A stretch of 64,000 nt of DNA from DASTCZ01 sp035308165 (GTDB lineage: Bacteria > Acidobacteriota > Terriglobia > Acidiferrales > UBA7541). The stretch is taken from the NCBI GenBank assembly GCA_035308165.1, contig DATGHC010000015.1, forward strand, positions 1 to 64,000, written 5' to 3'. Positions 1 to 6,745 of this stretch are shown here, in pieces. Each line of letters opens with the position of its first letter. Position 1 is the stretch's first letter. Below the pieces are notes generated by a model. It was given only the letters and a program-made list of their open reading frames with translations, was not told the origin of the DNA and searched no databases. Both the position numbers and the translations under genes were made by a program.

Positions 1-44
1 CGCCGGCTCGCCCTGAGCCAAGTCGAAGGGCCTCCGTGCCGGCG
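1..44 (+). repeat. REP-like palindromic repeat, copy A
   Basis: A GC-rich block whose two ends are complementary (CGCCGGC and GCCGGCG), with a central near-palindrome of the CCCTGAGC...GTCGAAGGG type. A second copy lies in the opposite orientation at 1053-1095; by eye 37 of 43 positions agree. It may extend upstream of the window. It is non-coding; I infer a REP-like hairpin element of unknown function. Confidence 0.6.
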
Positions 45-65
45 TAGTTGACTTCCCAAATCGTG

Positions 66-308
66 TTACAGCGCCGTGCCTTTTACCGACTGGCCTTTCA
101 GGAGAAACGTCTTGGGGAACTTCCCTTCACCGCAAATCTTGAACGAACCGAAATCCTTGTACCAGAGGCCTTCGGGCGCCTCCGGCTCGGATTCGCGCCA
201 AAGCTTGAGCTTGTAAAGGTCTTCTACTGTGATCTTGCGGTCAGCAAGCCGCTCGAAAAGATGGTCTCGCAGCGCGGCGGGAAGATTCGTCCACTGAATC
301 TTTGGCAT
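66..308 (-). CDS. Small hypothetical protein, possible toxin partner
   Basis: An 80-residue protein with no signal peptide or membrane segment; mixed charged/aromatic composition (motifs KIQWTNLP, LRDHLFERL, LYKLKLW). It follows a ribbon-helix-helix gene (339-599) by 30 bases on the same strand, so the two probably form one transcript. The order small DNA-binding protein then small acidic/aromatic protein is that of many type II toxin-antitoxin loci, so I infer a toxin or toxin-like partner. I do not recognise a RelE, PIN or MazF signature, so the function is open. Confidence 0.55.
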   Translation of the reverse strand: MPKIQWTNLPAALRDHLFERLADRKITVEDLYKLKLWRESEPEAPEGLWYKDFGSFKICGEGKFPKTFLLKGQSVKGTAL

Positions 309-338
309 TCATCACCAAATATATCGAGGCGTGACTTT

Positions 339-599
339 TTATTGAGTGCCAAACGTCATTCGCGCGAGCTCTTCCTTCAGCCGCTTTCGCTCCTTTGGAT
401 TGGACGTCTCTGTCAGTCTCCCGGCCAAAGCGAAGAAGCGTTCTTTCTCCGCCTCTTTCGACTGAAGTCCGGTCTCGATCAGATCCACCAGAACCCGGTT
501 CGCGCTCGTCTTTTGCCTTTCCGCCAGGGCCCGAACTCGCCGGGCAACATGCGTGGGGATCGTGACACTTTGACGGACTGCTTTTTCTGATTGAGCCAT
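339..599 (-). CDS. Ribbon-helix-helix (CopG/Arc-like) antitoxin-type regulator
   Basis: An 86-residue protein. The N-terminal part (about residues 8-45) has the ribbon-helix-helix pattern: a short beta strand (RQSVTIPTHVA), a first helix (RRVRALAERQ) and a second helix after KTSANRV. The charged C-terminal half (about 46-86) would be the partner-binding segment. It probably dimerises and represses its own promoter; three 10-base direct repeats lie just upstream (615-643). The downstream 80-residue gene at 66-308 is the likely partner. The start codon at 599 has no Shine-Dalgarno sequence but sits close to a TAAGAT -10 element, so translation may be leaderless. Confidence 0.7.
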   Translation of the reverse strand: MAQSEKAVRQSVTIPTHVARRVRALAERQKTSANRVLVDLIETGLQSKEAEKERFFALAGRLTETSNPKERKRLKEELARMTFGTQ

Positions 600-606
600 A
601 ATGCTG

Positions 607-912
607 TTATCTTACACCAGAATGCACCAGATTGCACCAGATTACGTTACGGTTTAGCCCGCTGCCAAAGGCCCGCCATTCCTGAGTTCGGGTAACGCCG
701 ACAAGAGTGTCGGCGTTACCCGAACTGCAAGCCCCGACTGCCACCCCTACCCTCCGCTGTGTTGCTTCGCGCGCGGCAGCTTCCCGGAAAAGCCGCACGA
801 GTTCCGGCTTCACTTGCGCGGGCCTGTCCAGCATGGAAAGAAAAGCCTTCCACTGGCTATTACGCCGCGTTCGGATGTTTCTCCGTCGTGGTGCCTTCCG
901 AGCTGCAGCCAT
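607..912 (-). CDS. Hypothetical protein, doubtful
   Basis: A 101-codon frame. Its first half (Arg/Lys-rich, then WKAFLSMLDRPAQVKPELV) looks protein-like, but the second half is encoded by a perfect palindrome (685-726) and by the operator of the next gene. Either a small basic protein whose 3' end was replaced by a palindromic element, or a chance frame. No Shine-Dalgarno sequence was seen. Confidence 0.25.
   Translation of the reverse strand: MAAARKAPRRRNIRTRRNSQWKAFLSMLDRPAQVKPELVRLFREAAAREATQRRVGVAVGACSSGNADTLVGVTRTQEWRAFGSGLNRNVIWCNLVHSGVR
609..643 (-). promoter_or_regulatory. Iteron-type operator with -10 element for the RHH gene
   Basis: Reading the minus strand, CTGGTGCAAT-type 10-base units occur three times (CACCAG on the plus strand at 615-620, 625-630, 635-640), immediately followed by TAAGAT (614-609), a -10-like hexamer about 10 bases before the ATG at 599. 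Ribbon-helix-helix dimers typically bind tandem repeats, so I infer autoregulation through this site. Confidence 0.45.
685..726. repeat. Perfect 19-bp inverted repeat (hairpin)
   Basis: AGTTCGGGTAACGCCGACA (685-703) is followed by a 4-base loop (AGAG) and its exact reverse complement (708-726). There is no T-tract on either side, so it is not a classical terminator. It is probably a palindromic intergenic element of the kind scattered in acidobacterial genomes. Confidence 0.7.
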
Positions 913-1014
913 TTTTCGACCTCCTCAATCTATAAGTCCATTGTATGTCGTGTGTCGCGTGATGACGCTCGTCATTCGATCCCTTCTTTGTCTTTGGCCG
1001 CGCAGCTTTTGAAG

Positions 1015-1095
1015 CGCCGGCCTCCGTGCCGGCGAATTGAGAATTCAAATAAGCCGGCACGGAGGCCGTTCGACCAGGGTCAGGACAAGCCGGCG
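1015..1095. repeat. REP-like repeat cluster, copy B (inverted)
   Basis: GGCCTCCGTGCCGGC at 1019-1033 is the exact reverse complement of 1053-1067, giving a 15-bp stem around a 19-base loop. The segment 1053-1095, read on the minus strand, repeats the element at 1-44 with about six mismatches. The stretch 913-1014 to its left shows no convincing gene. Confidence 0.6.
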
Positions 1096-1200
1096 CCACA
1101 GAATTCCCGATACGAACCGCAATCCTTAAAGCTTTTCCTTAAATTACCCAGAGTAAGATCCCCCCTTCCCGATTCAGAACATCGGGATGCAAAAAGCGCA

Positions 1201-1365
1201 CCCCCTACCCCCATGTTTTTCGTATGTATTGCTAATACAGGGGTTACAGGCGCGAGCGTCGTATGTATGGCTAATACAAGGGTTAAAGTTGAATGCTTTC
1301 ATACTGTTGAACCCCCTCTCGTAACTGCGGATCCTGCGGGACTTATCTGTTATCATAGTGGTTAC
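1201..1365 (-). repeat. Dispersed ~165-bp repeat, copy 1
   Basis: Read on the minus strand, this block starts GTAACCACTATGATAACAG and ends at TACGAAAAACATGGGGG. It aligns almost without gaps to the plus-strand block 38364-38530. Both contain an ATG with an open frame ending in a TYEKHGG-like peptide, but the rest of the encoded peptide is not conserved. I take it as a repetitive element and not a gene. It sits directly downstream of a truncated ssb gene. Confidence 0.7.
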
Positions 1366-1518
1366 TATTCCGGCCGATTTGGCGGCCTTGATGGAGATGG
1401 CTGCGTCAATCATTCCCATTTCGGTCTTTTTCCTTCGTTTTCCTTCAGGTCAGCAGATGATCGAATTCATTGGCAATTCGGATGAATGGCTGCAGTCAAG
1501 GAGGGAGTTCCGAGAGGA

Positions 1519-1770
1519 CTATTCGAAACGCTCGTCAAAGTCTGCACAGCATATTACCAGAGAGTTATTGATAATGTCAAGAGAATTCTTGAAAGCGTAG
1601 CATCGCTGCTTGTGCCACTCGGTCTTCGAGTGCCATTCCTCGTCAGCGCCCCTCCAGGCGGGTTTGGAAGCGAGTGAAAAGACGGTGTACTTGCGTTGCG
1701 ATTGCTTCGCGGTCTCTGCCTCCCGGTTCTTGCCGAGATAGCCGATGAGTTGAACTCTGTCTTGGTACAC
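1519..1770 (-). pseudogene. Truncated single-stranded DNA-binding protein (ssb-like)
   Basis: From a GTG start at 1770, preceded by GGGAGA at good spacing, the frame encodes YQDRVQLIGYLGKN, then YTVFSLASK and KTEWHKQRCYAF. These match the first 60 residues of a bacterial SSB OB-fold (strand 1, the FSLAT strand and the TEWH motif). After YAF the similarity stops: the expected GKLAE...KG...V.GELR part is missing and the frame ends after 83 residues. It is therefore a truncated or decayed extra copy of ssb, ending about 150 bases from the dispersed repeat at 1201-1365. Multiple ssb paralogues are common in Acidobacteriota. Confidence 0.6.
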
Positions 1771-2139
1771 TTTGTTTCTCCCGTTTCTGCCATTGTAATT
1801 GGGGCATCTAGGAGCGAACGGATTCTGCTCCCAAGGCGAGCGTCTGCCCGCTGCGGCGAGGGAGGCACACAAGGAATCTTCATCACAGTTTCAGAAGATT
1901 TGTTGGGAGGAACCGGAAAAGCAGAAGACGCGAAGTCCGCCTGGCGCAGGAATTATCCCGAAGCAGTGCCCAATGGAAAGGGTGGAAACGGAGACCACGG
2001 ACCGAGACGAGTCACTGCGGCGAAATATGGAGTGGGCGTGCGAAGCGGAAGCCGATATTTATGGTTTGTTGAGTCGTGGAATTCCCCCGCGTTCTTGGAA
2101 TGAGCGGAAAAAAGTAAAACTCGTTGGTGACTTTTTCTG
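1771..2139. other. Intergenic, no gene seen
   Basis: Open frames here (for example an upstream extension of the PadR frame from 1799, and a plus-strand frame 1696-2103) have no recognisable protein character or ribosome binding site. I see no repeat or RNA gene. Confidence 0.5.
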
Positions 2140-2160
2140 GTATATAGGCGTCCTATATAC
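2140..2160. promoter_or_regulatory. Palindromic operator, probable PadR site
   Basis: GTATATAGG (2140-2148) and CCTATATAC (2152-2160) form a perfect 9-bp inverted repeat with a 3-base spacer, 26 bases before the padR start. A related half-site, ACTATATACC, lies at 2175-2184. AT-rich palindromes in this position are typical of autoregulated PadR repressors. Confidence 0.6.
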
Positions 2161-2185
2161 AGCTAGAGAGAAGGACTATATACCG

Positions 2186-2554
2186 ATGACTCCGCCAAGC
2201 GGCCGCTATCAGAACCGAATCGAAGTCCTGCAAGGCACTCTGGACATGCTGATCCTTCAGACGCTTCAGTGGGGCCCGCGACACGGCTACGCGCTGAGTA
2301 AAGCCATCCGCACCAACTCCGGCGAAATCCTCAACGTGGATGCGGGCTCTCTTTACCCCGCGCTTCACCGCCTGGAACGCAAGAGGTGGATCGGCGCGGA
2401 ATGGAGAGCGTCCGACTCCGGTCCTCGCCTACGCATTTATCGGCTCACCAAGACAGGCAGAAAGCAGCTACTTGCGGAGCGGTCTCGATGGTCAAAACTG
2501 CTGGAAGCCATTGCCGGCGTCCTGGATCCAGTAAAAAGGGAGAGCGAAATATGA
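2186..2554 (+). CDS. PadR-family transcriptional repressor
   Basis: A 122-residue winged-helix repressor. Residues 11-90 show the PadR pattern: QGTLDMLILQTL (helix 1), GPRHGYALSKAI (helix 2), GSLYPALHRLERKRWI (recognition helix) and the wing RLRIYRLTKTG. The C-terminal helix would form the dimer. The start at ATG 2186 fits the family; the frame runs further upstream but without homology. A perfect AT-rich palindrome lies at 2140-2160 and probably autoregulates the gene. The stop overlaps the start of the ADOP permease (ATGA), so the two are translationally coupled, the usual PadR-ADOP arrangement in Acidobacteriota. Confidence 0.9.
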   Translation: MTPPSGRYQNRIEVLQGTLDMLILQTLQWGPRHGYALSKAIRTNSGEILNVDAGSLYPALHRLERKRWIGAEWRASDSGPRLRIYRLTKTGRKQLLAERSRWSKLLEAIAGVLDPVKRESEI

Positions 2555-5262
2555 ACTGGGCATTTTGGGGGCGGAAACGGCGCAACGAAGAACTCGATGA
2601 AGAACTGAAGGGCCATCTGACGCTCGGGACGCGCGAGGAAATGGAAGCCGGCCTATCGCTTAAACAAGCGGAGTCTGCGGCACGCCGGCGATTCGGCAAC
2701 GAAGCGCTGATCAGCGAGACCGCCCGCGACATGTGGGGCTTCCGCTGGCTCACCGACCTCGCGCAGGACTTGCGGTACGGATTGCGCGGCCTGCGCAAGT
2801 CTCCGGGGTTCACCGCCGTTACAATTCTTACTCTCGCCCTCGGCATTGGCGCAAACACGGCTGTCTTCACGCTGGTTGATGCTGTCATGCTGAAGTCCCT
2901 GCCGGTTCCACAGCCCGATCAACTTTATCGGCTAGGCGACTGGGATAATTGCTGTCAAATGACCGGAACACAGAATTACGGAAGTTTTGTCCTGTATTCC
3001 TATCCGCTTTACAAATACTTGCGTCAGCATACGGGCGAGTTCTCAGGTTTGACTGCGTTCTCACCGTCGCTGAACTTTCTCAGTGTACGCCGGTCGGGCG
3101 TCCAGACAGCCGCCGAGCCGGCCATCGGCGAATATGTTTCCGGCGACTATTTCGAGACATTGGGAGTGCGTCCTTTTTCGGGTCGGCTACTTACGGCAGG
3201 CGACGATGGCCCGAATTCGCCGCCTGCGGCGGTGATGAGTTACCACACATGGGAACAGTATGGGCACGATCCCTCCGTCGTTGGTGCGACGCTCGCGTTC
3301 GATGGCCACCCAATGACAGTTGTGGGCGTCGCACCGCCAAGCTTCTTCGGCGAAACACTGCGAAGCGATCCACCAGACTTCTGGATTCCCCTGTCTCAGG
3401 AACCGGTACTGAATTCTTCAGGTTCGCTTCTAAACCATCCGGGGGAATGGTGGCTGTACGTCATTGGGCGCATAAAGCCGGATGAACAGGCATCCCTCGT
3501 GCAGTCCCACCTTACCGTAGAGTTGCAGCAGTGGTTGCGGCAAGCAGAGTGGGCCAGTGGAAGCGATGCCGCATTGGTGCAAAGGGCCCGCTGGCTCGCC
3601 AGGCAACATATTCACCTCACGCCTGCAGGTAGCGGAGTCACAACCTTTCGAAGCGCCACCTCTCGAAGCCTGCTGCTTCTCACGCTTGTTTCCGGGATCG
3701 TGTTGTTGATCGCTTGTGCGAATATTGCCAGTCTTCTGCTTGCCCGAGGTACGGCAAACCGTCAACAAATCGCAATTCGCGTCGCATTGGGAGCAGGACG
3801 TTCACGACTGATCAAGCAGACTGTTACCGATGGCATGTTGCTTGCATTGATCGGGGGTGCTGCAGGTCTAGCGGTTGCATTCGCTGGAGCGCGCGCCATA
3901 CTGCTGTTGGCCTTCAGGAACGCTCTCTACGTGCCCATCGATCCGAGGCCATCACTTGCAATCCTTGGATTCACTCTGCTTCTGTCGCTCCTTACGGGCG
4001 TGATCTTCAGCATCGCTCCCTGCTGGATGACTTCGCATACACGACCGATGGACGCAATGCGTGAAGCTCGCTCGATACGCGATCGTTCAGTACTTCCGCG
4101 CAAGACCCTCGTGGTCGTGCAAGCGGCGCTGTCGCTGATTTTGCTCGTGGGGGCGGGGTTACTGACTAAAAGCCTCTACAACCTCGAACATCAACACTTC
4201 GGTTTCGACACGCAGGGCCGTTTGCTCGTCAGAGTTAATCCGGTACTGGCAGGATATGCACAAAAGCGCCTCCCTGATCTCTACCAACGGATCGAGCAGG
4301 ATCTATCTCAAATTCCCGGTGTGCTTAGTGTAAGCCTTTCGGTTTATAGCCCACTCGAAGGTACAAATCCTAACGTGCGCGTCAGCATCGAAGGGCGCTC
4401 GTCGGCGGCGAATCCGACTGAGTCCATCTCATGGGATCAAGTCAGCGCTCAGTATTTTCAGACCATTGGGACGAACGTTTTGCGCGGGCGCGGCTTCACG
4501 CCGAGCGACACTGCCGGTTCCGCGCAGATTGCAGTCATTAATGACGCTTTCGCGCGAAGCTTTTTCCCGAATGACGATCCCATGGGGAAACGCTTCGGCA
4601 TGGGAGACGCGAGCCATAGCGGCGATTTCGAGATCGTTGGAGTGGTGCAGAATGCAAAGTACTTCAACGCGTCTGAACCAGCGAAGCCAATGTTCTTCCT
4701 CCCATTGTCGCAATCTCCCGCTTTCATCAATGACATCGAATTGCACGTCGCTGGCCATTTGCAGAACCTTGATTTTCTTGTTCGGGAAACCATTGACACT
4801 GTCGATCCGAACCTGACCGTACTTGGCATGATGAGTCTCGCCGAACAGGTTGATCTCAATTTCTCCCGCGAACGCCTCATCGCGCGTCTCACTCTATTGT
4901 ATGGCCTTTTGGCCCTCGTACTTGCTTCCGTTGGGTTGTACGGAGTCGGGTCTTACGTGGTTGCCCGCCGCACGAAGGAGATCGGCATCCGAATGGCTTT
5001 GGGTGCCAGACGCATGCGTATCGTCGCAATGGTGTTGCGAGATGCAATGTTGCAGGTCGGTTTGGGACTCATGATCGGGGCTCCAGTTGCCTTGATGGAA
5101 GGGAGGGTTCTGTCGGGCACTCTGTATGGAGTTAAGGGCTACGACCCGCTCGTTCTTGCTGTGGCTGTAATTGCGCTCGTAACCTTTGCACTTCTCGCCA
5201 CCTTGATTCCCGCGCGGCGAGCGATCCGAGTGGATCCGATGACGGCGTTGCGACATGAGTGA
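2551..5262 (+). CDS. ADOP-type ABC transporter permease (MacB/FtsX)
   Basis: A 903-residue inner-membrane protein of the acidobacterial duplicated orphan permease type. Residues 1-75 are a charged cytoplasmic prefix domain (EELDEELKGHL, ARRRFGN). Then comes FRSP-like RKSPGFTAVTILTLALGIGAN with the first membrane segment, a large MacB-like periplasmic domain, three membrane segments (SGIVLLIACANIASLLLA onward), a fourth near RKTLVVVQAALSLILLV, a second periplasmic domain, and three C-terminal membrane segments with KEIGIRMALGA. This is a duplicated FtsX architecture. No ATPase gene is adjacent ('orphan'). Start ATG 2551 overlaps the padR stop. Substrate unknown; macrolide or peptide export or envelope remodelling are the usual guesses. 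Confidence 0.92.
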   Translation: MNWAFWGRKRRNEELDEELKGHLTLGTREEMEAGLSLKQAESAARRRFGNEALISETARDMWGFRWLTDLAQDLRYGLRGLRKSPGFTAVTILTLALGIGANTAVFTLVDAVMLKSLPVPQPDQLYRLGDWDNCCQMTGTQNYGSFVLYSYPLYKYLRQHTGEFSGLTAFSPSLNFLSVRRSGVQTAAEPAIGEYVSGDYFETLGVRPFSGRLLTAGDDGPNSPPAAVMSYHTWEQYGHDPSVVGATLAFDGHPMTVVGVAPPSFFGETLRSDPPDFWIPLSQEPVLNSSGSLLNHPGEWWLYVIGRIKPDEQASLVQSHLTVELQQWLRQAEWASGSDAALVQRARWLARQHIHLTPAGSGVTTFRSATSRSLLLLTLVSGIVLLIACANIASLLLARGTANRQQIAIRVALGAGRSRLIKQTVTDGMLLALIGGAAGLAVAFAGARAILLLAFRNALYVPIDPRPSLAILGFTLLLSLLTGVIFSIAPCWMTSHTRPMDAMREARSIRDRSVLPRKTLVVVQAALSLILLVGAGLLTKSLYNLEHQHFGFDTQGRLLVRVNPVLAGYAQKRLPDLYQRIEQDLSQIPGVLSVSLSVYSPLEGTNPNVRVSIEGRSSAANPTESISWDQVSAQYFQTIGTNVLRGRGFTPSDTAGSAQIAVINDAFARSFFPNDDPMGKRFGMGDASHSGDFEIVGVVQNAKYFNASEPAKPMFFLPLSQSPAFINDIELHVAGHLQNLDFLVRETIDTVDPNLTVLGMMSLAEQVDLNFSRERLIARLTLLYGLLALVLASVGLYGVGSYVVARRTKEIGIRMALGARRMRIVAMVLRDAMLQVGLGLMIGAPVALMEGRVLSGTLYGVKGYDPLVLAVAVIALVTFALLATLIPARRAIRVDPMTALRHE

Positions 5263-5274
5263 TCGCAGGGTTTC

Positions 5275-5487
5275 TCAGGCTGCCGGCGCGGATAAATCAT
5301 CCGCGCCAACAGCCTCCAGAATCCTGCTAGCGGTTTGCTGAACGTATTCCAATTCCAAGTTCTCGCAAAGCAGCCTGGCACCCCATTCGTAAAGTTGGAT
5401 GTAGTCCTGCGTCGCGGACCCTGTTTCAAAACCGATTCTGCTACACACGACGAATGAAACGGCCTCGGCCCAGAAGTGGGAGCCTAC
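5275..5487 (-). pseudogene. Gene remnant, C-terminal part of an ArdC/zincin-like accessory protein
   Basis: A 70-codon minus-strand frame without a start codon. It reads HFWAEAVSFVVCSRIGF, then TQDYIQLYEWGARLL and YVQQTASRILEAVG. The pattern 'EAVAFVVC...G, DYIQLY.G....L, IQ.TA..IL.AI' resembles the C-terminal part of ArdC-like antirestriction/zincin proteins carried by mobile elements. The N-terminal metallopeptidase part is absent upstream, where a stop codon follows (5488-5490). I infer a decayed fragment left by a past insertion. The family assignment is from memory of the pattern and should be tested by a search. Confidence 0.4.
5285..5307. repeat. 9-bp inverted repeat (hairpin)
   Basis: GGCGCGGAT (5285-5293), loop AAATC, ATCCGCGCC (5299-5307), starting 23 bases after the ADOP stop. 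There is no T-tract, so this is either a rho-independent-like fold of weak type or a REP-like palindrome. It lies inside the gene remnant at 5275-5487. Confidence 0.5.
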
Positions 5488-5621
5488 CTAACAGTGAGCA
5501 GGGCCTTAAGACTCAGCGTAAAGGGAGATTCCTTGTTGCTACGCTTCTAGGACAGTGCTTTACAGCGCAAGCTGCATCCTCTTGTTGTACACTACCCGCC
5601 GAATCAGGGGGGAATTCACAG

Positions 5622-6737
5622 ATGAAACGCATTCTTTGCACGATCGCGGCTGCGGCAATCTGCGCGGGCATGGCCTGCGGACAGCAATCCGGAGGCGCCA
5701 AGGCCGCGCCGGCGAAGAAAACTGCCCTCATCAAACTGGAGCCGACGCCCGCAACCGTGGCCTGGGGACATTACGACGGCGCGTCAACTCCGGTGCTGCG
5801 CGTGAAGTCCGGCGACACGGTGCAAGTGCGCACGGTGCTCACGTCCAGCCCGACGAGGCTGGAGCGCGCGGGCGTGGCGCCGGATCAGGTCGAGCAGCAG
5901 TTGCGCGACCTTTACAAAGAGGGCGCGGTGACGGACAAGGGTCCCGGCGGGCACATCTTGACCGGCCCGATTTACATTGAAGACGCGCAGCCGGGCGACG
6001 TGCTCGAAATCCGGATCAAGGCCATCCAACTGGCGATTCCCTATGCTTACAACGGATTCGGACCAACGTCGGGATTTCTGCCCGAGGATTTTCCGTACGC
6101 GAAAACGAAAATCATTCCGCTGGACAAGGCGCGCATGGTGGCGCACTTCGCTCCGGGAATTGATATTCCGCTGCATCCGTTTTTCGGGAGCATGGGGATC
6201 GCGCCTCCACCCGCGATGGGACGCGTGAGCAGCGTTCCTCCGGGAATTTACGGCGGCAACATGGACAACAAATATCTGGTGGCGGGCACCACGCTTTATC
6301 TGCCGGTGCATGTGCCGGGCGCGCTATTTGAAGTGGGCGACGGCCACGTGGGCCAGGGCGACGGCGAAGTGGACATCACCGCGATGGAAACGTCGCTCAT
6401 CGGAACTTTTCAATTTATGGTGCGCAAAGACATGCACATGGACTGGCCGCGCGCGGAAACGCCCACGGAATTCATCACCATGGGAATGAATTTGGATCTG
6501 AATGAGGCGACCAAGCAAGCGGTGCGGCAGATGATTGATTTTTTGGTGAATGAAAAGCACATGACGCGCGACGACGCCTATATGCTATCGAGTGTCGCCG
6601 CCGATCTGCACGTCACGCAGCTGGTGGACACCAACAAGGGCGTGCACATGATGATTCCCAAGGCGATTTTCGCGGCGGAAAAAGCGGCGCCGGCGAAGAA
6701 GGCAGGCGCGCAAACGAACCCGGCCGCCGGCAAGTAG
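5622..6737 (+). CDS. Acetamidase/formamidase-family protein, secreted
   Basis: A 371-residue protein with a signal peptide (residues 1-20, ending at ACGQ; possibly cleaved near AMACGQQ). The mature part shows the acetamidase/formamidase fold signatures: VKSGDTVQVRT, GHILTGPIYIEDAQPGDVLEI, GIAPPP near the middle, GNMDNKYL, LYLPVHVPGALFEVGDGH and GDGEV. Members hydrolyse formamide or short amides, but secreted acidobacterial members are uncharacterised. Start ATG 5622 is preceded by a clear GGGGGG-type ribosome binding site; longer frames upstream lack a signal peptide. A Lys/Ala-rich C-terminal tail ends the protein. It converges with the peptidase-like gene at 6746. Confidence 0.85.
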   Translation: MKRILCTIAAAAICAGMACGQQSGGAKAAPAKKTALIKLEPTPATVAWGHYDGASTPVLRVKSGDTVQVRTVLTSSPTRLERAGVAPDQVEQQLRDLYKEGAVTDKGPGGHILTGPIYIEDAQPGDVLEIRIKAIQLAIPYAYNGFGPTSGFLPEDFPYAKTKIIPLDKARMVAHFAPGIDIPLHPFFGSMGIAPPPAMGRVSSVPPGIYGGNMDNKYLVAGTTLYLPVHVPGALFEVGDGHVGQGDGEVDITAMETSLIGTFQFMVRKDMHMDWPRAETPTEFITMGMNLDLNEATKQAVRQMIDFLVNEKHMTRDDAYMLSSVAADLHVTQLVDTNKGVHMMIPKAIFAAEKAAPAKKAGAQTNPAAGK

Positions 6738-6745
6738 TAGCGACT

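Noticed and set aside
615..643. CRISPR-like short tandem repeats
   Set aside because: Units are contiguous 10-mers without spacers; they fit an operator. No CRISPR array or cas gene was seen anywhere in the window.
685..726. Intrinsic terminator
   Set aside because: Perfect hairpin but no T-tract on either strand, so listed as a palindromic repeat.
814..1485. Long plus-strand frame (223 codons) across the repeat region
   Set aside because: Composition is not protein-like; it runs through REP-like repeats and the dispersed repeat and has no ribosome site.
1799..2185. N-terminal extension of the PadR frame
   Set aside because: No homology pattern; the operator and promoter lie inside it and the family begins near residue 1 of the 2186 start.
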